Positions 1 to 8,429 of a DNA stretch of 54,998 nucleotides are shown one piece after another. The stretch is from the NCBI RefSeq assembly GCF_018882325.1, contig NZ_JACVOQ010000010.1:1-54998 (forward strand), given 5' to 3'. The position numbers and the translations under genes were made by a program. Numbering within the stretch: the stretch's first letter is position 1; each line of letters starts with the position of its first letter. The stretch is from Polynucleobacter sp. 78F-HAINBA. Its GTDB lineage: Bacteria > Pseudomonadota > Gammaproteobacteria > Burkholderiales > Burkholderiaceae. A model generated the notes under the pieces. It was not told the DNA's origin and searched no databases. It was given only the letters and a program-made list of their open reading frames with translations.

Positions 1-245
1 TAGAAAAGGCAACTGCCTGGATAACGCCGTCATGGAAAACTGGTTTGGGATTATGAAAACTGAGTTCTTCTATCAAAAGAAGTTTGACGATGTTCAATCA
101 TTTAAAACAGAGCTAAAGGAATATATCGACTACTACAACCATGATCGGATCAAACAAAAACTAAAGGGATTAAGTCCGGTGCAATACCGAACTCAATCCC
201 TCGTGCTAACCTAATAAAACTGTCCAACTTTTGTGGGTCAGTTCA
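1..245 (+). mobile_element. IS3-family insertion sequence, right end (truncated by window edge)
   Basis: This is the 3' part of an IS3-family element: the end of the transposase frame followed by a terminal inverted repeat. The repeat runs to about position 245 and ends in gggtcagttca. The same end recurs in inverted orientation at 54872, where it reads tgaactgacccc, so the boundary is set by comparing the two copies. Only one end is visible, so the target duplication cannot be checked. Confidence 0.85.
2..214 (+). CDS. IS3-family transposase (OrfB), C-terminal fragment
   Basis: The frame is open from the window edge, so the start is missing; an internal ATG at 32 is not the real start. The visible 70 residues carry the DNA-x-x-E block of the DDE integrase core near residues 7-12, where the Glu is the third catalytic acidic residue. 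The [18 protein letters not shown] signature typical of IS3 (IS150-like) transposases follows. The protein would cut and join IS ends. The same C-terminus appears on the minus strand at 54903-54998, with one amino-acid difference over 31 residues. I cannot tell whether this copy is intact outside the window. Confidence 0.85.
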   Translation, partial: RKGNCLDNAVMENWFGIMKTEFFYQKKFDDVQSFKTELKEYIDYYNHDRIKQKLKGLSPVQYRTQSLVLT

Positions 246-251
246 ATTAAT

Positions 252-263
252 AGGCCCTTTTTT
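252..263. terminator. Possible half of a split rho-independent terminator beside the left IS
   Basis: Directly after the IS end and a 6-nt spacer (246-251) comes AGGCCC followed by six T. On the minus strand this is A6-GGGCCT, the form of a 5' stem arm downstream of orn. No matching arm lies nearby; it would be expected beyond the IS, outside the window. The mirror case is at 54854-54867. Reading this as a terminator opened by IS insertion is inference. Confidence 0.45.
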
Positions 264-293
264 ATTACTCATTACTCACCTTTAAATGCCAAA

Positions 294-881
294 TTACTCC
301 GGCAAAGGTACGATGAACTTTTCTCGGTAGTACTTGAGTTCCTCAATAGATTCCTCAATGTCTGCCAAGGCGGTATGAGCCTGCTTTTTGGTAAAGCCCT
401 TTACCAACTCAGGGTGCCAACGTTTGCAGAGCTCCTTGAGGGTAGAAACATCGATATTCCGATAATGGAAAAATGCCTCAAGCTTAGGCATGTATTTGGC
501 CATGAAGCGTCGATCTTGACCAATCGTATTGCCACACATTGGCGCAATTCCAGGTTTGATGTATTTCTTCAGGAAGGCAATGCATTCAGCTTCGGCAGTA
601 GCCTCATCAGTTGTCGATGCCTTGACCTTGTCAATGAGACCAGAGCGTCCATGGGTACCCTTATTCCAGGCATCCATAGTATCTAATAAGGCATCCTCTT
701 GGTGAACCACCCAAACAGGGGCAGTAGCAATCGTATTGAGGTGTGCATCAGTCACGATCACAGCAATTTCCAAAATACGCTCTTTTTCAGGGTCTAGGCC
801 CGACATTTCCATATCCACCCAAATTAGGTGTTCATTAGCCGGCGCAGCCTTTGGTGCAGGGGTACTTGTTTTTTCACTCAT
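294..881 (-). CDS. orn: Oligoribonuclease (DEDDh 3'-5' exoribonuclease)
   Basis: Orn degrades 2-5 nt RNA fragments, including pGpG from c-di-GMP turnover, to mononucleotides in the cytoplasm. The 195-residue product has the full DEDDh set: D23 and E25 in WVDME, an Asp in the GQDRRF motif, and H169 with D174 in HTALADI. Length is slightly above the usual 180 because of a Pro/Ala-rich N-terminal stretch (residues 5-16). I chose the ATG at 881 (MSEK). An in-frame ATG at 893 would add four residues; neither has a strong ribosome-binding site. It diverges from the M48 protease gene, whose ATG at 897 is only 15 bases away. Confidence 0.93.
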   Translation of the reverse strand: MSEKTSTPAPKAAPANEHLIWVDMEMSGLDPEKERILEIAVIVTDAHLNTIATAPVWVVHQEDALLDTMDAWNKGTHGRSGLIDKVKASTTDEATAEAECIAFLKKYIKPGIAPMCGNTIGQDRRFMAKYMPKLEAFFHYRNIDVSTLKELCKRWHPELVKGFTKKQAHTALADIEESIEELKYYREKFIVPLPE

Positions 882-896
882 ATCTATAATCATCTC

Positions 897-2147
897 ATGA
901 CATTCACAATTGTTTTTCTAATCGCCTTCATCGCCAGCTTTGGTCTACGCCACTGGTTATCCCAACGCCAAATTCGTCACGTTGCACTTAACCGTGATGT
1001 GGTGCCCGCTGAGTTCGCCTCTCAGATCTCCTTAGCTGAACACCAAAAAGCTGCCGACTACACGATTGCCAAACTACGCCTCGGTATTTTAGAGAATGGC
1101 TTCAGCGCACTTGTGTTGATCGGCTTCACACTCTTGGGCGGCTTACAGATTTTGAATTTCTCTCTTCTGCAGTTATTGGGAGAGGGCATTGCACAGCAAA
1201 TGGCCCTATTGATATCCATTGTCTTGATCTCCGGAATTATTGACCTACCCTTCTCCTGGTACAAACAGTTTTACCTAGAAGAGCGCTTTGGTTTCAACCG
1301 CATGAATGCCAAGCTCTTTTTTAGCGACATGTTTAAGGGCCTAGGTGTTGGTGGCGCAATTGGCGTTCCACTCCTCTGGGTCATTCTCAGCTTAATGGCT
1401 CAAGCAGGTGACTTCTGGTGGCTATGGGCGTGGGGTGTTCTTACTGCCTTTAGCTTGCTGATGCAGTGGATATTTCCGACCTTTATCGCGCCTATCTTTA
1501 ATAAGTTTGAAGCACTAGAAGAAGGGGCTCTCAAGACGCAAATTGAAGCTCTGTTGACGCGTTGTGATTTTGCAAGCCAAGGTCTCTTTGTCATGGATGG
1601 CAGCAAACGCAGTGCGCACGGCAATGCATTTTTTGCCGGTATGGGTAAAGCCAAGCGCATCGTCTTTTTTGATACCTTGATTGAGAAACTGAACCCTGGC
1701 GAAGTAGAAGCTGTTCTCGCTCATGAACTGGGTCACTACAAGTGCAACCATATCCGCAAACGCTTACTAGTGTCATTTGCCTTGAGTTTTGCGACATTCG
1801 CACTCCTAGGCTGGATCAGCACTCAGCCTTGGTTCTATAGTGATCTTGGTGTGATGCCCAACCCCAATGGCTATAACGGTGGCCTGGCCTTAGCGCTCTT
1901 CATGTTGGTATCGCCCGTCTTTAGCTTTTTCCTGACTCCGCTGTCGAGCTTGGCATCACGTAAACATGAATATGAAGCAGATGGTTTTGCTGCAGATAAA
2001 TCTTCTGCAAGTGATTTGATCTCTGCCCTAGTTAAGCTCTATCAAGACAACGCATCGACCTTAACGCCAGATCCAATCTACACCGCGTTCTATAGCTCGC
2101 ATCCTCCTGCTCCATTGCGCATTGCTAATCTCAAACGTTTTAACTGA
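897..2147 (+). CDS. M48-family membrane zinc metallopeptidase (Ste24/CAAX protease-like)
   Basis: This is a 416-residue integral membrane protease of the Ste24-like M48 family. It has an N-terminal membrane helix, several more hydrophobic segments, and the zinc site HELGH at residues 276-280. The third ligand is E360 in the HEYEAD block. By family, the active site faces the cytoplasm or membrane and cleaves membrane-associated or misfolded proteins; bacterial substrates are poorly known. The frame extends upstream to 828, but the ATG at 897 matches the usual family N-terminus (a hydrophobic helix then QRQIRHV). Upstream orn diverges with almost no space, and rsgA follows 23 bases downstream. 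Confidence 0.88.
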   Translation: MTFTIVFLIAFIASFGLRHWLSQRQIRHVALNRDVVPAEFASQISLAEHQKAADYTIAKLRLGILENGFSALVLIGFTLLGGLQILNFSLLQLLGEGIAQQMALLISIVLISGIIDLPFSWYKQFYLEERFGFNRMNAKLFFSDMFKGLGVGGAIGVPLLWVILSLMAQAGDFWWLWAWGVLTAFSLLMQWIFPTFIAPIFNKFEALEEGALKTQIEALLTRCDFASQGLFVMDGSKRSAHGNAFFAGMGKAKRIVFFDTLIEKLNPGEVEAVLAHELGHYKCNHIRKRLLVSFALSFATFALLGWISTQPWFYSDLGVMPNPNGYNGGLALALFMLVSPVFSFFLTPLSSLASRKHEYEADGFAADKSSASDLISALVKLYQDNASTLTPDPIYTAFYSSHPPAPLRIANLKRFN

Positions 2148-2170
2148 GTAACCTGGAACATATTTAGTTA

Positions 2171-3184
2171 ATGGAACAATTTCACGCGCTACTCACTGCC
2201 TCCTACGGAAGGCATTATTTAGCGCAACGCTTAGTCAAAGATGAGCGTGGAAATGAATCCCCTGTGGGAGAATTAATTCAGGTAAGCACTCCAGCGAAGC
2301 AGCATATTGGTGCAGTAGGTGATCGTATGCTGTTAGAGATGACATCGGCGGATCAGGCGCGCATTGTTCGTATCGAACCACGAGAAAATTTACTCTATCG
2401 ATCCGATGCTTTTAAGAGTAAGTTGATCGCCTCAAATGTCGATCAAATATTAGTTGTGCTGGCTACGCAACCCGCCTTCTCGCCCGATCTTTTAGGAAGA
2501 GCGGTTGTTGCTGCAGAGACCAATCAAATTGGTTTACATATCCTCTTGAACAAATGTGATCTCAAAGATAACTTAGAGCACGCTCGCAAGATCATTGCGC
2601 CCTATGCGCGCATGGGCTATCCCGTAACAGAGGTATCCGCCAAGTTTGACGAAGCCTCCATCGAAGCATTACGCCCCGCTATCTGCGGCAAAGTGTCGGT
2701 GTTTGTAGGTCAATCTGGCATGGGCAAATCGAGCCTACTCAATGCCTGGGTTCCAAACGCAGCGGCGATTACTCAAGAGTACTCAGTTCGCCTAGATACC
2801 GGTAAACACACCACAACTGCTTGCCGCTACTTTGAGTTACCTGAGGCTTGGGGACGTGATGCCAATGGCAAATTGGGTGCTTTAATCGATTCTCCAGGCT
2901 TTCAGGAGTTTGGCTTGGCGCACATGTCAGTTAGCGAACTAGAGCATGCCTTTAGGGAGTTTCATGACTTACTAGGTAAGTGTCGTTTTCATAACTGCGC
3001 TCACCAATCTGAGCCGGATTGCGCGATACGAGAAGCTGTAGACAGAAACGAAATAGCGCCAGAAAGACTGGCGCTATTTAGGCAATTGCGGTCCGACTCA
3101 AAAACTGCCGATACGCAGATTCAGGGAATTAGCCAAGCCAAAGAGCGATGGTCAGCATTAGCAATAAAGCCATCCAAGCGATAA
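2171..3184 (+). CDS. rsgA: Ribosome small-subunit-dependent GTPase A
   Basis: RsgA is a circularly permuted GTPase that helps late maturation of the 30S subunit. Over 337 residues the order is: OB-like N-terminus, the G4 motif NKCD, the P-loop GQSGMGKSS at about 180-188, the switch region, G3 (DSPGF), and a C-terminal zinc-binding knuckle with C271, C276, H278 and C284. This permuted order and the zinc motif are diagnostic. It probably shares a transcript with the preceding M48 gene (23-base gap). Its last 56 bases overlap, antisense, the 3' end of the CobD/CbiB-like gene. Confidence 0.95.
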   Translation: MEQFHALLTASYGRHYLAQRLVKDERGNESPVGELIQVSTPAKQHIGAVGDRMLLEMTSADQARIVRIEPRENLLYRSDAFKSKLIASNVDQILVVLATQPAFSPDLLGRAVVAAETNQIGLHILLNKCDLKDNLEHARKIIAPYARMGYPVTEVSAKFDEASIEALRPAICGKVSVFVGQSGMGKSSLLNAWVPNAAAITQEYSVRLDTGKHTTTACRYFELPEAWGRDANGKLGALIDSPGFQEFGLAHMSVSELEHAFREFHDLLGKCRFHNCAHQSEPDCAIREAVDRNEIAPERLALFRQLRSDSKTADTQIQGISQAKERWSALAIKPSKR

Positions 3185-4088
3185 CTAAACGCCACACCAA
3201 ACCAATTGCAGAGCGCATCGTGCGCTCATTCGGCTCAAGGCCTACTTCGTAAACAACGGGCTCACCAGCTTCAGCCATACGCAATGCTTCATCGCTATCA
3301 GGCTCGCTCATAGGCTCACCCAATCGAACACCTAAGGCGCCACTACCGGATGCCAAGATTACTGCTGATAAAGAGTCAGACCATTTGCCAGTGAGGTGAC
3401 GCCATGCATAAACAGCGCCCTCAAAATTACCGACAATCGCAAAGCCCATCGCTGTGATGCGTGCAGGAACCCAATCCAATACGTAGAAGAAATGACGCGC
3501 TGCTTCGCTTAAATTGAAGTCGCCTTTTTCTGACCAGCGCTGAGCAGCTGTATCAGCCAGGCGATACAAGACCACGCCCGCTGGACCCATTGGCATTAAG
3601 AACCAGAACAGCACACCAAATACATGGTGATGCGAACCAATGATGGCGCGCTCTAGTGCAAGAGAAATCACTTCAGTCTCTGTGAGATTAGAGGCATCTA
3701 ATTCAGGACCATACCATTCAGCGAGCGCCAAGCGTGCTGCCGGCAAATCGTGATTTGCAATCGCCTCATGCACTAGCGTGAAAGAGTGGCTAAATTGGCG
3801 AAAGCCAAAAAATAGATACGCAATTAACACATTCCACAAGAATCCCAAAATTGGGAAGGTCACCATGAACACAACATAGAGTACAAATACTAAAAATGTT
3901 GGCAGAATGAAAGCTACCAAGCACGCCATACGAGCACCCACTGGGCTCACACCTTCTTCGGTCTTGCCACCGAATTCACCGGCGACCCAATCTAACCATC
4001 GAGCGCTCATGCGCGCGATCCAATGAGTCGAAGTTACTGGGCGATATTGCTCAGCAATGAGGGCGAAGAGAATAGAAAAGAAAGTCAT
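3129..4088 (-). CDS. CobD/CbiB-family membrane protein
   Basis: This 319-residue polytopic membrane protein resembles the CobD/CbiB-like (AmpE-related) family of betaproteobacteria. Visible features are a hydrophobic N-terminus, long hydrophobic segments around residues 55-100, a central region including GSHHHVFGVLFWF, a DWVPARITA motif typical of CbiB-like proteins, and a C-terminal helix. True CobD/CbiB makes adenosylcobinamide phosphate, but no cobalamin genes are nearby, so that role is doubtful here. The start overlaps the stop of the NUDIX gene (ATGA), indicating translational coupling. The C-terminal helix is encoded opposite the end of rsgA. Confidence 0.75.
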   Translation of the reverse strand: MTFFSILFALIAEQYRPVTSTHWIARMSARWLDWVAGEFGGKTEEGVSPVGARMACLVAFILPTFLVFVLYVVFMVTFPILGFLWNVLIAYLFFGFRQFSHSFTLVHEAIANHDLPAARLALAEWYGPELDASNLTETEVISLALERAIIGSHHHVFGVLFWFLMPMGPAGVVLYRLADTAAQRWSEKGDFNLSEAARHFFYVLDWVPARITAMGFAIVGNFEGAVYAWRHLTGKWSDSLSAVILASGSGALGVRLGEPMSEPDSDEALRMAEAGEPVVYEVGLEPNERTMRSAIGLVWRLVIAWMALLLMLTIALWLG

Positions 4089-4822
4089 ACTTTTAATAAA
4101 TGATAAAGGTTACGCAACATACCCGCAGTAGCACCCCAGATAAAACGATTTTCATAGGGCATTGAATAAAACCGACGACTACCCTGATCACTCTCCCAGA
4201 CTCGCACTTGATGATTTGCAGGGTCCATTAAAAAATGTAAAGGCACTTCAAAAACATCCGCGACTTCAAAAGCATCTAAGGCATATTCTGCCTGAGGTTT
4301 TACCAATCCAACAACTGGCGTCACACTATAGCCCGAAACCGTTAAATACTGAGGCAAATGGCCAATGATTTCCACCCCCTGCCTATCCAAGCCGATTTCC
4401 TCTTCACTTTCTCGTAAAGCGGTGTCATTAGGACTGGAATCACCCGGATCCATCCGTCCGCCCGGAAAGCTAATTTGACCAGCATGGTCGTGTAAATGAT
4501 CGGTCCTTTGGGTTAGCAGCACTGACAGTCCATCGGCTTTCAACAGTAAAGGGATGAGCACTGCTGCCTGAGTTATTTTTCCAGCGGCTTGGCGATTTTG
4601 AATAATGCCTGCCGCAATGACCTGTCGATTTTCATCGGTGATCTCTGGCTGCCAAGCAGGTGGATTCTGAAAACGACTTTTCAGATTCACTGGATGCAAA
4701 TGATGGTCAACTACCCTGGGTTGATCTGCGCAGACTCCATGAATCGGAATCGCCTGCGCATCAAAGCTCAATGGAGTGGCTGCACTCAATTTTTGCTCTT
4801 GGGGTTTCTGATTCTGAGTCAT
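4085..4822 (-). CDS. NUDIX hydrolase, CoA pyrophosphatase type
   Basis: A 245-residue NUDIX hydrolase that by family cleaves CoA and acyl-CoA to phosphopantetheine and 3',5'-ADP. The CoA-specific block with LLTQR and HAGQISFPGG lies at about 102-122 and runs into the Nudix helix with G122, D128 and REsEEE at 137-142. The usual Nudix Glu seven residues before the helix is an Asp here, as in other CoA-type members. The N-terminal 60 residues are a poorly conserved extension. It is separated from rplS by a terminator and coupled to the downstream CobD-like gene. Confidence 0.85.
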   Translation of the reverse strand: MTQNQKPQEQKLSAATPLSFDAQAIPIHGVCADQPRVVDHHLHPVNLKSRFQNPPAWQPEITDENRQVIAAGIIQNRQAAGKITQAAVLIPLLLKADGLSVLLTQRTDHLHDHAGQISFPGGRMDPGDSSPNDTALRESEEEIGLDRQGVEIIGHLPQYLTVSGYSVTPVVGLVKPQAEYALDAFEVADVFEVPLHFLMDPANHQVRVWESDQGSRRFYSMPYENRFIWGATAGMLRNLYHLLKV

Positions 4823-4841
4823 TTGCTTATTTTAGGGCAAT

Positions 4842-4870
4842 AAAAAAGGCGACCTAGGCCGCCTTCTTTT
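4842..4870 (-). terminator. Rho-independent terminator downstream of rplS
   Basis: Read on the minus strand, a 6-bp stem AAGGCG / CGCCTT (4846-4851 and 4860-4865) encloses an 8-nt loop and is followed by a run of T. It lies between the rplS stop (4887) and the NUDIX start (4822), so it ends the ribosomal operon. An A-rich 5' flank suggests it may also act on the other strand. Confidence 0.75.
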
Positions 4871-4886
4871 TGGATTAAAGCAAACC

Positions 4887-5285
4887 TTATTCCGCTACAG
4901 TCTCAGCAACTGCTTTAACTTTGCGTGCAGGAAGTTTTTCTTTAATACGTGCAGACTTACCTGAACGATCGCGCAAGTAGTACAACTTGGCACGACGTAC
5001 ATCACCGCGACGTTTCACTTCAATGCTAGCGATCAATGGTGAGTAAGTTTGGAATGTACGCTCTACACCTTCGCCAGATGAAATCTTGCGAACGATAAAG
5101 CTAGAATTCAGTCCGCGATTGCGCTTAGCAATCACAACGCCTTCAAAGGCCTGGGTACGCTTACGTGTACCTTCAACTACGTTTACGCCAACAACTACTG
5201 TGTCGCCAGGAGCGAAAGTAGGGAGTACTTTGTTAGCACTTAAGCGAGCAATTTCTTCTTGCTCAATTTTTTCGATCAAATTCAT
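4887..5285 (-). CDS. rplS: 50S ribosomal protein L19
   Basis: L19 sits at the 30S-50S interface. The 132-residue product matches the family in length and motifs: [10 protein letters not shown] at the start, [14 protein letters not shown], and the conserved [25 protein letters not shown] block (given in part). The C-terminus is an Ala/Val/Glu-rich extension. It is the last gene of the classical rpsP-rimM-trmD-rplS operon and is followed by a terminator. Confidence 0.97.
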   Translation of the reverse strand: MNLIEKIEQEEIARLSANKVLPTFAPGDTVVVGVNVVEGTRKRTQAFEGVVIAKRNRGLNSSFIVRKISSGEGVERTFQTYSPLIASIEVKRRGDVRRAKLYYLRDRSGKSARIKEKLPARKVKAVAETVAE

Positions 5286-5411
5286 TATTAATCCTTAAAC
5301 ATCTTGTCAGCGTTTAATCCCGAGACTTTCATCAACGGACCAGACAGAGGATGCAGTTAAAACCATTTCACTAAATCAAAACACAAACACTTCATTGAAA
5401 ACCATAATTAC

Positions 5412-6158
5412 TTACAGCGTTCGAAGAAATTGCTCATCTTCTTTACTTAGCAACCCATTAGCTCTTGCTGATTTAATTAAATCAGGTCTAAGCCTTAGCG
5501 TCAGCTCTAAAGACTTCTGCCGACGCCAATCCGCTATTTTAGCGTGATGTCCGCCCAAAAGCACGTCCGGGACGGATAAATTTTCATATATTTCAGGGCG
5601 GGTGTAGTGTGGATAGTCCAAAAGACCATTAATAAAGCTATCCTGGATGGCAGATTCTCCATCGCCTAAGGCCCCTGGAATAAGGCGAATAACCGCATCC
5701 ATCATGGTCATAGCGGGTAATTCACCCCCAGAAACCACAAAATCACCCATTGAAAGTTGTAAATCGACATTTCGATCGATAAAACGCTGGTCAACAGCCT
5801 CATATCGACCGCAAATAAAGGTTAAATTACCGTAATTGAGGATATCTGTCGCTATCTTCTGAGAAAAGACCTCTCCTTGGGGGGCAAGTAGACAAATTGG
5901 TCCAGAAGCGACATTTTGGGCTTGATGAGCTGCTTTAACAGCAGATACCGTGTCTTCCAATGGTTTTGCCATCATGACCATACCAGGGCCACCGCCATAG
6001 GCGCGATCATCTACAGTCTTACGGGGATCGGAACAATAGTCACGGGGATTCCAGAGATTGACACTGGCAAGACCTTGCTCACAAGCGCGTCCAGTAATAC
6101 CCCACTGCGTTAAAGCAGGGAACATTTCAGGAAATAAGGTGACTACATCAAAGCGCAT
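5412..6158 (-). CDS. trmD: tRNA (guanine-N1)-methyltransferase TrmD
   Basis: TrmD methylates G37 of tRNAs that read CNN codons, preventing +1 frameshifting. The 248-residue product is the usual length for this SPOUT family. The N-terminal MRFDVVTLFPEMF, the SAM-binding knot around MGDFVVSGGELPAMTMMDA, and LLDYPHYTRPE with its catalytic Asp are all present, followed by the VLLGGHHAKI loop. It is the third gene of the rpsP-rimM-trmD-rplS operon, 43 bases after rimM. A 126-base gap without features separates it from rplS. Confidence 0.97.
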   Translation of the reverse strand: MRFDVVTLFPEMFPALTQWGITGRACEQGLASVNLWNPRDYCSDPRKTVDDRAYGGGPGMVMMAKPLEDTVSAVKAAHQAQNVASGPICLLAPQGEVFSQKIATDILNYGNLTFICGRYEAVDQRFIDRNVDLQLSMGDFVVSGGELPAMTMMDAVIRLIPGALGDGESAIQDSFINGLLDYPHYTRPEIYENLSVPDVLLGGHHAKIADWRRQKSLELTLRLRPDLIKSARANGLLSKEDEQFLRTL

Positions 6159-6201
6159 ATTAGAAATGGAAGATCAATTACTGTTTTGCATTTGGCGCCA
6201 A

Positions 6202-6765
6202 CTACCAGTCGGCTTGCCAATCCAAAGTAATGAGCCTGTTCGGCAAGTCAACGTTTTGGACCGCTTCTTTTACGAAAGGCACCAACTGTTTTACTATTTT
6301 GGTTTCTGGATCGCCAAGGGCAATGATTCCGTGGGCGCCGTTATCGTTGATGTCAATTACCTCACCAAGACTCTCGCCTTGAAGATTAATTGCCTTGCAA
6401 CCAATCAGATCAACCCAGTAATAACTATCGCTCTCTGCTTTTGGAAATACTTCGCGTGCAACTAAGATGCGAGCACCTTTTAAAGCCTCAGCCTGGTCAC
6501 GATCAGTGATGCCATCTAAAGCAATCACTACGGTACCGCTATGCATCTTGGCCTGCTTCACCTTGTACAGCTTTAATGATGCCTGCTCATGAGACGCAGC
6601 GACACCCGCACTCCGACGAGGAATGAGAGATAACCAAAGTTCTTTGCTAGATAAGAGCGCTACTGGATCGGAAGAATGAGGGCGAACCTTAATCTGACCC
6701 TGTAAGCCTTGAGCATCCTGAACTGCACCGAGCTCAATCAAATCATCTAGGGAAGGTGTATTCAT
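6202..6765 (-). CDS. rimM: 16S rRNA processing protein RimM
   Basis: RimM binds S19 and assists maturation of the 30S head. The 187-residue protein has the N-terminal RimM barrel (LGAVQDAQGLQGQIKV at about residues 12-27) and the C-terminal PRC-barrel (YYWVDLIGCKAINLQGESLG onward). A DNGAHGIIALG segment and the terminal LDWQADW match the family. It lies between rpsP and trmD in the expected order. Confidence 0.95.
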   Translation of the reverse strand: MNTPSLDDLIELGAVQDAQGLQGQIKVRPHSSDPVALLSSKELWLSLIPRRSAGVAASHEQASLKLYKVKQAKMHSGTVVIALDGITDRDQAEALKGARILVAREVFPKAESDSYYWVDLIGCKAINLQGESLGEVIDINDNGAHGIIALGDPETKIVKQLVPFVKEAVQNVDLPNRLITLDWQADW

Positions 6766-6858
6766 ATTGAAGCCACCTCAACTCCCCAAATAACACTACA
6801 AGTAAATTCTGCTACCAAAGACTTCATCGCTAAGAAAAAGTCTTTGGATTTGAAGTCT

Positions 6859-7104
6859 TTAGACCGCAGGATTGTTTTTGATCAAACGAACTACTGTTGG
6901 AGAGATCTGCGCGCCAACACCAGTCCAATAGGTCAAACGATCTTGAGCAATACGCATTGCTTGCTCTGTCGCTGCTGCCTGTGGATTGAAGTAACCAATA
7001 CGCTCGATAAAGTTCGAGTCGCGACGATTGCGCTTGTCTGTAGCCACGATGCTATAAAAAGGGCGCTTCTTTGAACCGCCGCGTGCCAGTCGAATGACGA
7101 CCAT
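6859..7104 (-). CDS. rpsP: 30S ribosomal protein S16
   Basis: S16 is an 81-residue 30S assembly protein, and this copy has normal length. [20 protein letters not shown] and ERIGYFNP are standard family blocks. It is the first gene of rpsP-rimM-trmD-rplS. The operon promoter should lie in the 253-base gap between this start and the divergent lipoprotein gene at 7358, but I could not identify a convincing -35/-10 pair. Confidence 0.96.
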
Positions 7105-7357
7105 ACTTATTCCTTAAAATCTAAAATGAAAACAGGTTGATTACAACCCAATGAAATTACTACAAAATCTTGGGCTCCAACTAACTGAGCAAATTAACAA
7201 AACAAATGCACGGTATAGCGGAAAACCTCATATTCTAGACGAAAACCCCTACTTGATCCACCTATTTAAGCGGGCACCCTTTTAGCTTCAACAGTAGAAT
7301 AGAATCCAGCAGTTCATAAAATAATTATTAAAAACAATAACTTACAGAAATACCACC
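7105..7357. other. Intergenic region between divergent rpsP and lipoprotein genes
   Basis: This is the longest gene-free stretch in the window. It is AT-rich, with no convincing ORF, tRNA or strong hairpin. It must hold the promoters of the rpsP operon and of the META-domain lipoprotein gene, but no clear consensus boxes were found. Confidence 0.6.
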
Positions 7358-7882
7358 ATGAAAACTGCCATTTTTAGCCCCTCAAGAGGCCCTATAAAGC
7401 GCTTTTTTCTCATTCTTTCTTGCCTTGGCTTAGGTTTCTTGACCGCCTGCGCCAATGTCATTCCACCCTGCAATGCCAAAACTAGCCCTCCAAGCAGTGA
7501 ATTCAGAAATACCAAATGGGAGTTAGTACGCTGGAATCTCGCACCCAATGCCAAAGGTGAGGTTCGTGCCCGACAAATCCCTCAGGGCGACAATAGCAAC
7601 CCAATCCAAATCATCTTTGATGCCAATGGTGAGCGTGTGAACGGATCTACAGGCTGCAATCGCTTTACCGCTCGCATTACTGAAGATGCCCGGGGCTTTA
7701 CATTGGATCAAATAGCCGCCACAAAGATGGCCTGCACACCACAACGCATGGAGCTAGAGAATGACTTTCTCTATGAATTAAATGATTACCGCTCGATTGT
7801 GCGCAATGGTGATCAACTCTTAATGATTGGCGCGGATCGTGAAGTTTTAAGCTTCATACAAAAAAATAATTTATCAAAATAA
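7358..7882 (+). CDS. META-domain (HslJ-like) lipoprotein
   Basis: A 174-residue envelope protein. It has a basic N-terminus, a hydrophobic signal segment (about 15-28) and a lipobox LTAC with the lipidated Cys at 31. The rest is a META/HslJ-like domain: WELVRWN, a central NGSTGCNRFTARI motif, and TKMACTPQRMELENDF. These Cys-containing blocks are family hallmarks. META-domain proteins are linked to envelope stress or novobiocin tolerance in E. coli (HslJ), but the function here is unknown. Confidence 0.8.
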   Translation: MKTAIFSPSRGPIKRFFLILSCLGLGFLTACANVIPPCNAKTSPPSSEFRNTKWELVRWNLAPNAKGEVRARQIPQGDNSNPIQIIFDANGERVNGSTGCNRFTARITEDARGFTLDQIAATKMACTPQRMELENDFLYELNDYRSIVRNGDQLLMIGADREVLSFIQKNNLSK

Positions 7883-7925
7883 AATATCTCACCATTGCAA
7901 TACAAGTTCATCACTGAAAGTCCGC

Positions 7926-8372
7926 ATGAAAAAATACAAACTCCTATTCTGCTCACTCGGATTATTTTTTCCCGGGACTGGCTTGAACTGTTTTTATTTA
8001 CAAGGATTTAAATCCTTCTGGGGATGGGCCCAACTATTTTCATTCGTTGGTGGAATCGCCGGCTGGTTGATCCTCAAAGATACGCACTTCCACTCCGCAC
8101 CGGGCTGGGTTCTCATCACCTTCGGCTTCATCACCCTTGAGGCAAGCTGGTTAACCACCATCGCTTATGGCTTACGGGCTGATGAAAAATGGGATGCCCA
8201 ATTTAATCCAGGTTTAGAACCTAGCCGAGCAACTCAATCTGGTTGGCCTGTTGTGCTGACAGTGATTTTTTCTTTGGTATTTGGTGCAGGCGTCATGATG
8301 ACCTTCTTGGCAATTGCATTTGAACAATTCTTCATTTCCCAACTCCAAGAAGCAAGAAAGCTATCCCAGTAA
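7926..8372 (+). CDS. Small polytopic membrane protein, TM2-domain-like
   Basis: A 148-residue protein with about four predicted membrane segments: residues 5-22, 34-50, 58-80 and 106-130. The N-terminal pair, with PGTGLNCFYLQGF followed by a GWAQL segment, resembles the TM2 domain layout (G-x-x-x-x-FYLG between two helices). Function is unknown. It follows the lipoprotein gene by 43 bases and its stop codon lies in the loop of a terminator. I am confident it is a gene, less so of the family. Confidence 0.65.
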   Translation: MKKYKLLFCSLGLFFPGTGLNCFYLQGFKSFWGWAQLFSFVGGIAGWLILKDTHFHSAPGWVLITFGFITLEASWLTTIAYGLRADEKWDAQFNPGLEPSRATQSGWPVVLTVIFSLVFGAGVMMTFLAIAFEQFFISQLQEARKLSQ

Positions 8373-8388
8373 TGCGGATAGCTTTTTG
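8357..8388 (+). terminator. Rho-independent terminator overlapping the end of the TM2-like gene
   Basis: Stem AAGCTATCC / GGATAGCTT (8358-8366 and 8376-8384) is followed by T residues. The TAA stop codon of the upstream gene (8370-8372) sits in the 9-nt loop. It ends the two-gene plus-strand unit. Confidence 0.75.
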
Positions 8389-8391
8389 GAT

Positions 8392-8429
8392 GGCGGTGGC
8401 AGTTTTTTAAATCTTAAAACTGCTCCGCC
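8392..8429. repeat. Inverted repeat at the convergent gene junction
   Basis: GGCGG..GCAGTTTT pairs with AAAACTGC..CCGCC, with a short AT-rich loop. It overlaps the stop codon of the minus-strand acyl-CoA dehydrogenase (8414). There is no terminal U-tract, so it is probably an mRNA 3'-end stabilising or bidirectional hairpin rather than a canonical terminator. Confidence 0.5.

Noticed and set aside
231..686. Plus-strand ORF of 151 aa opposite orn
   Set aside because: It is antisense to orn, which has clear catalytic motifs; the ORF has no recognisable domain.
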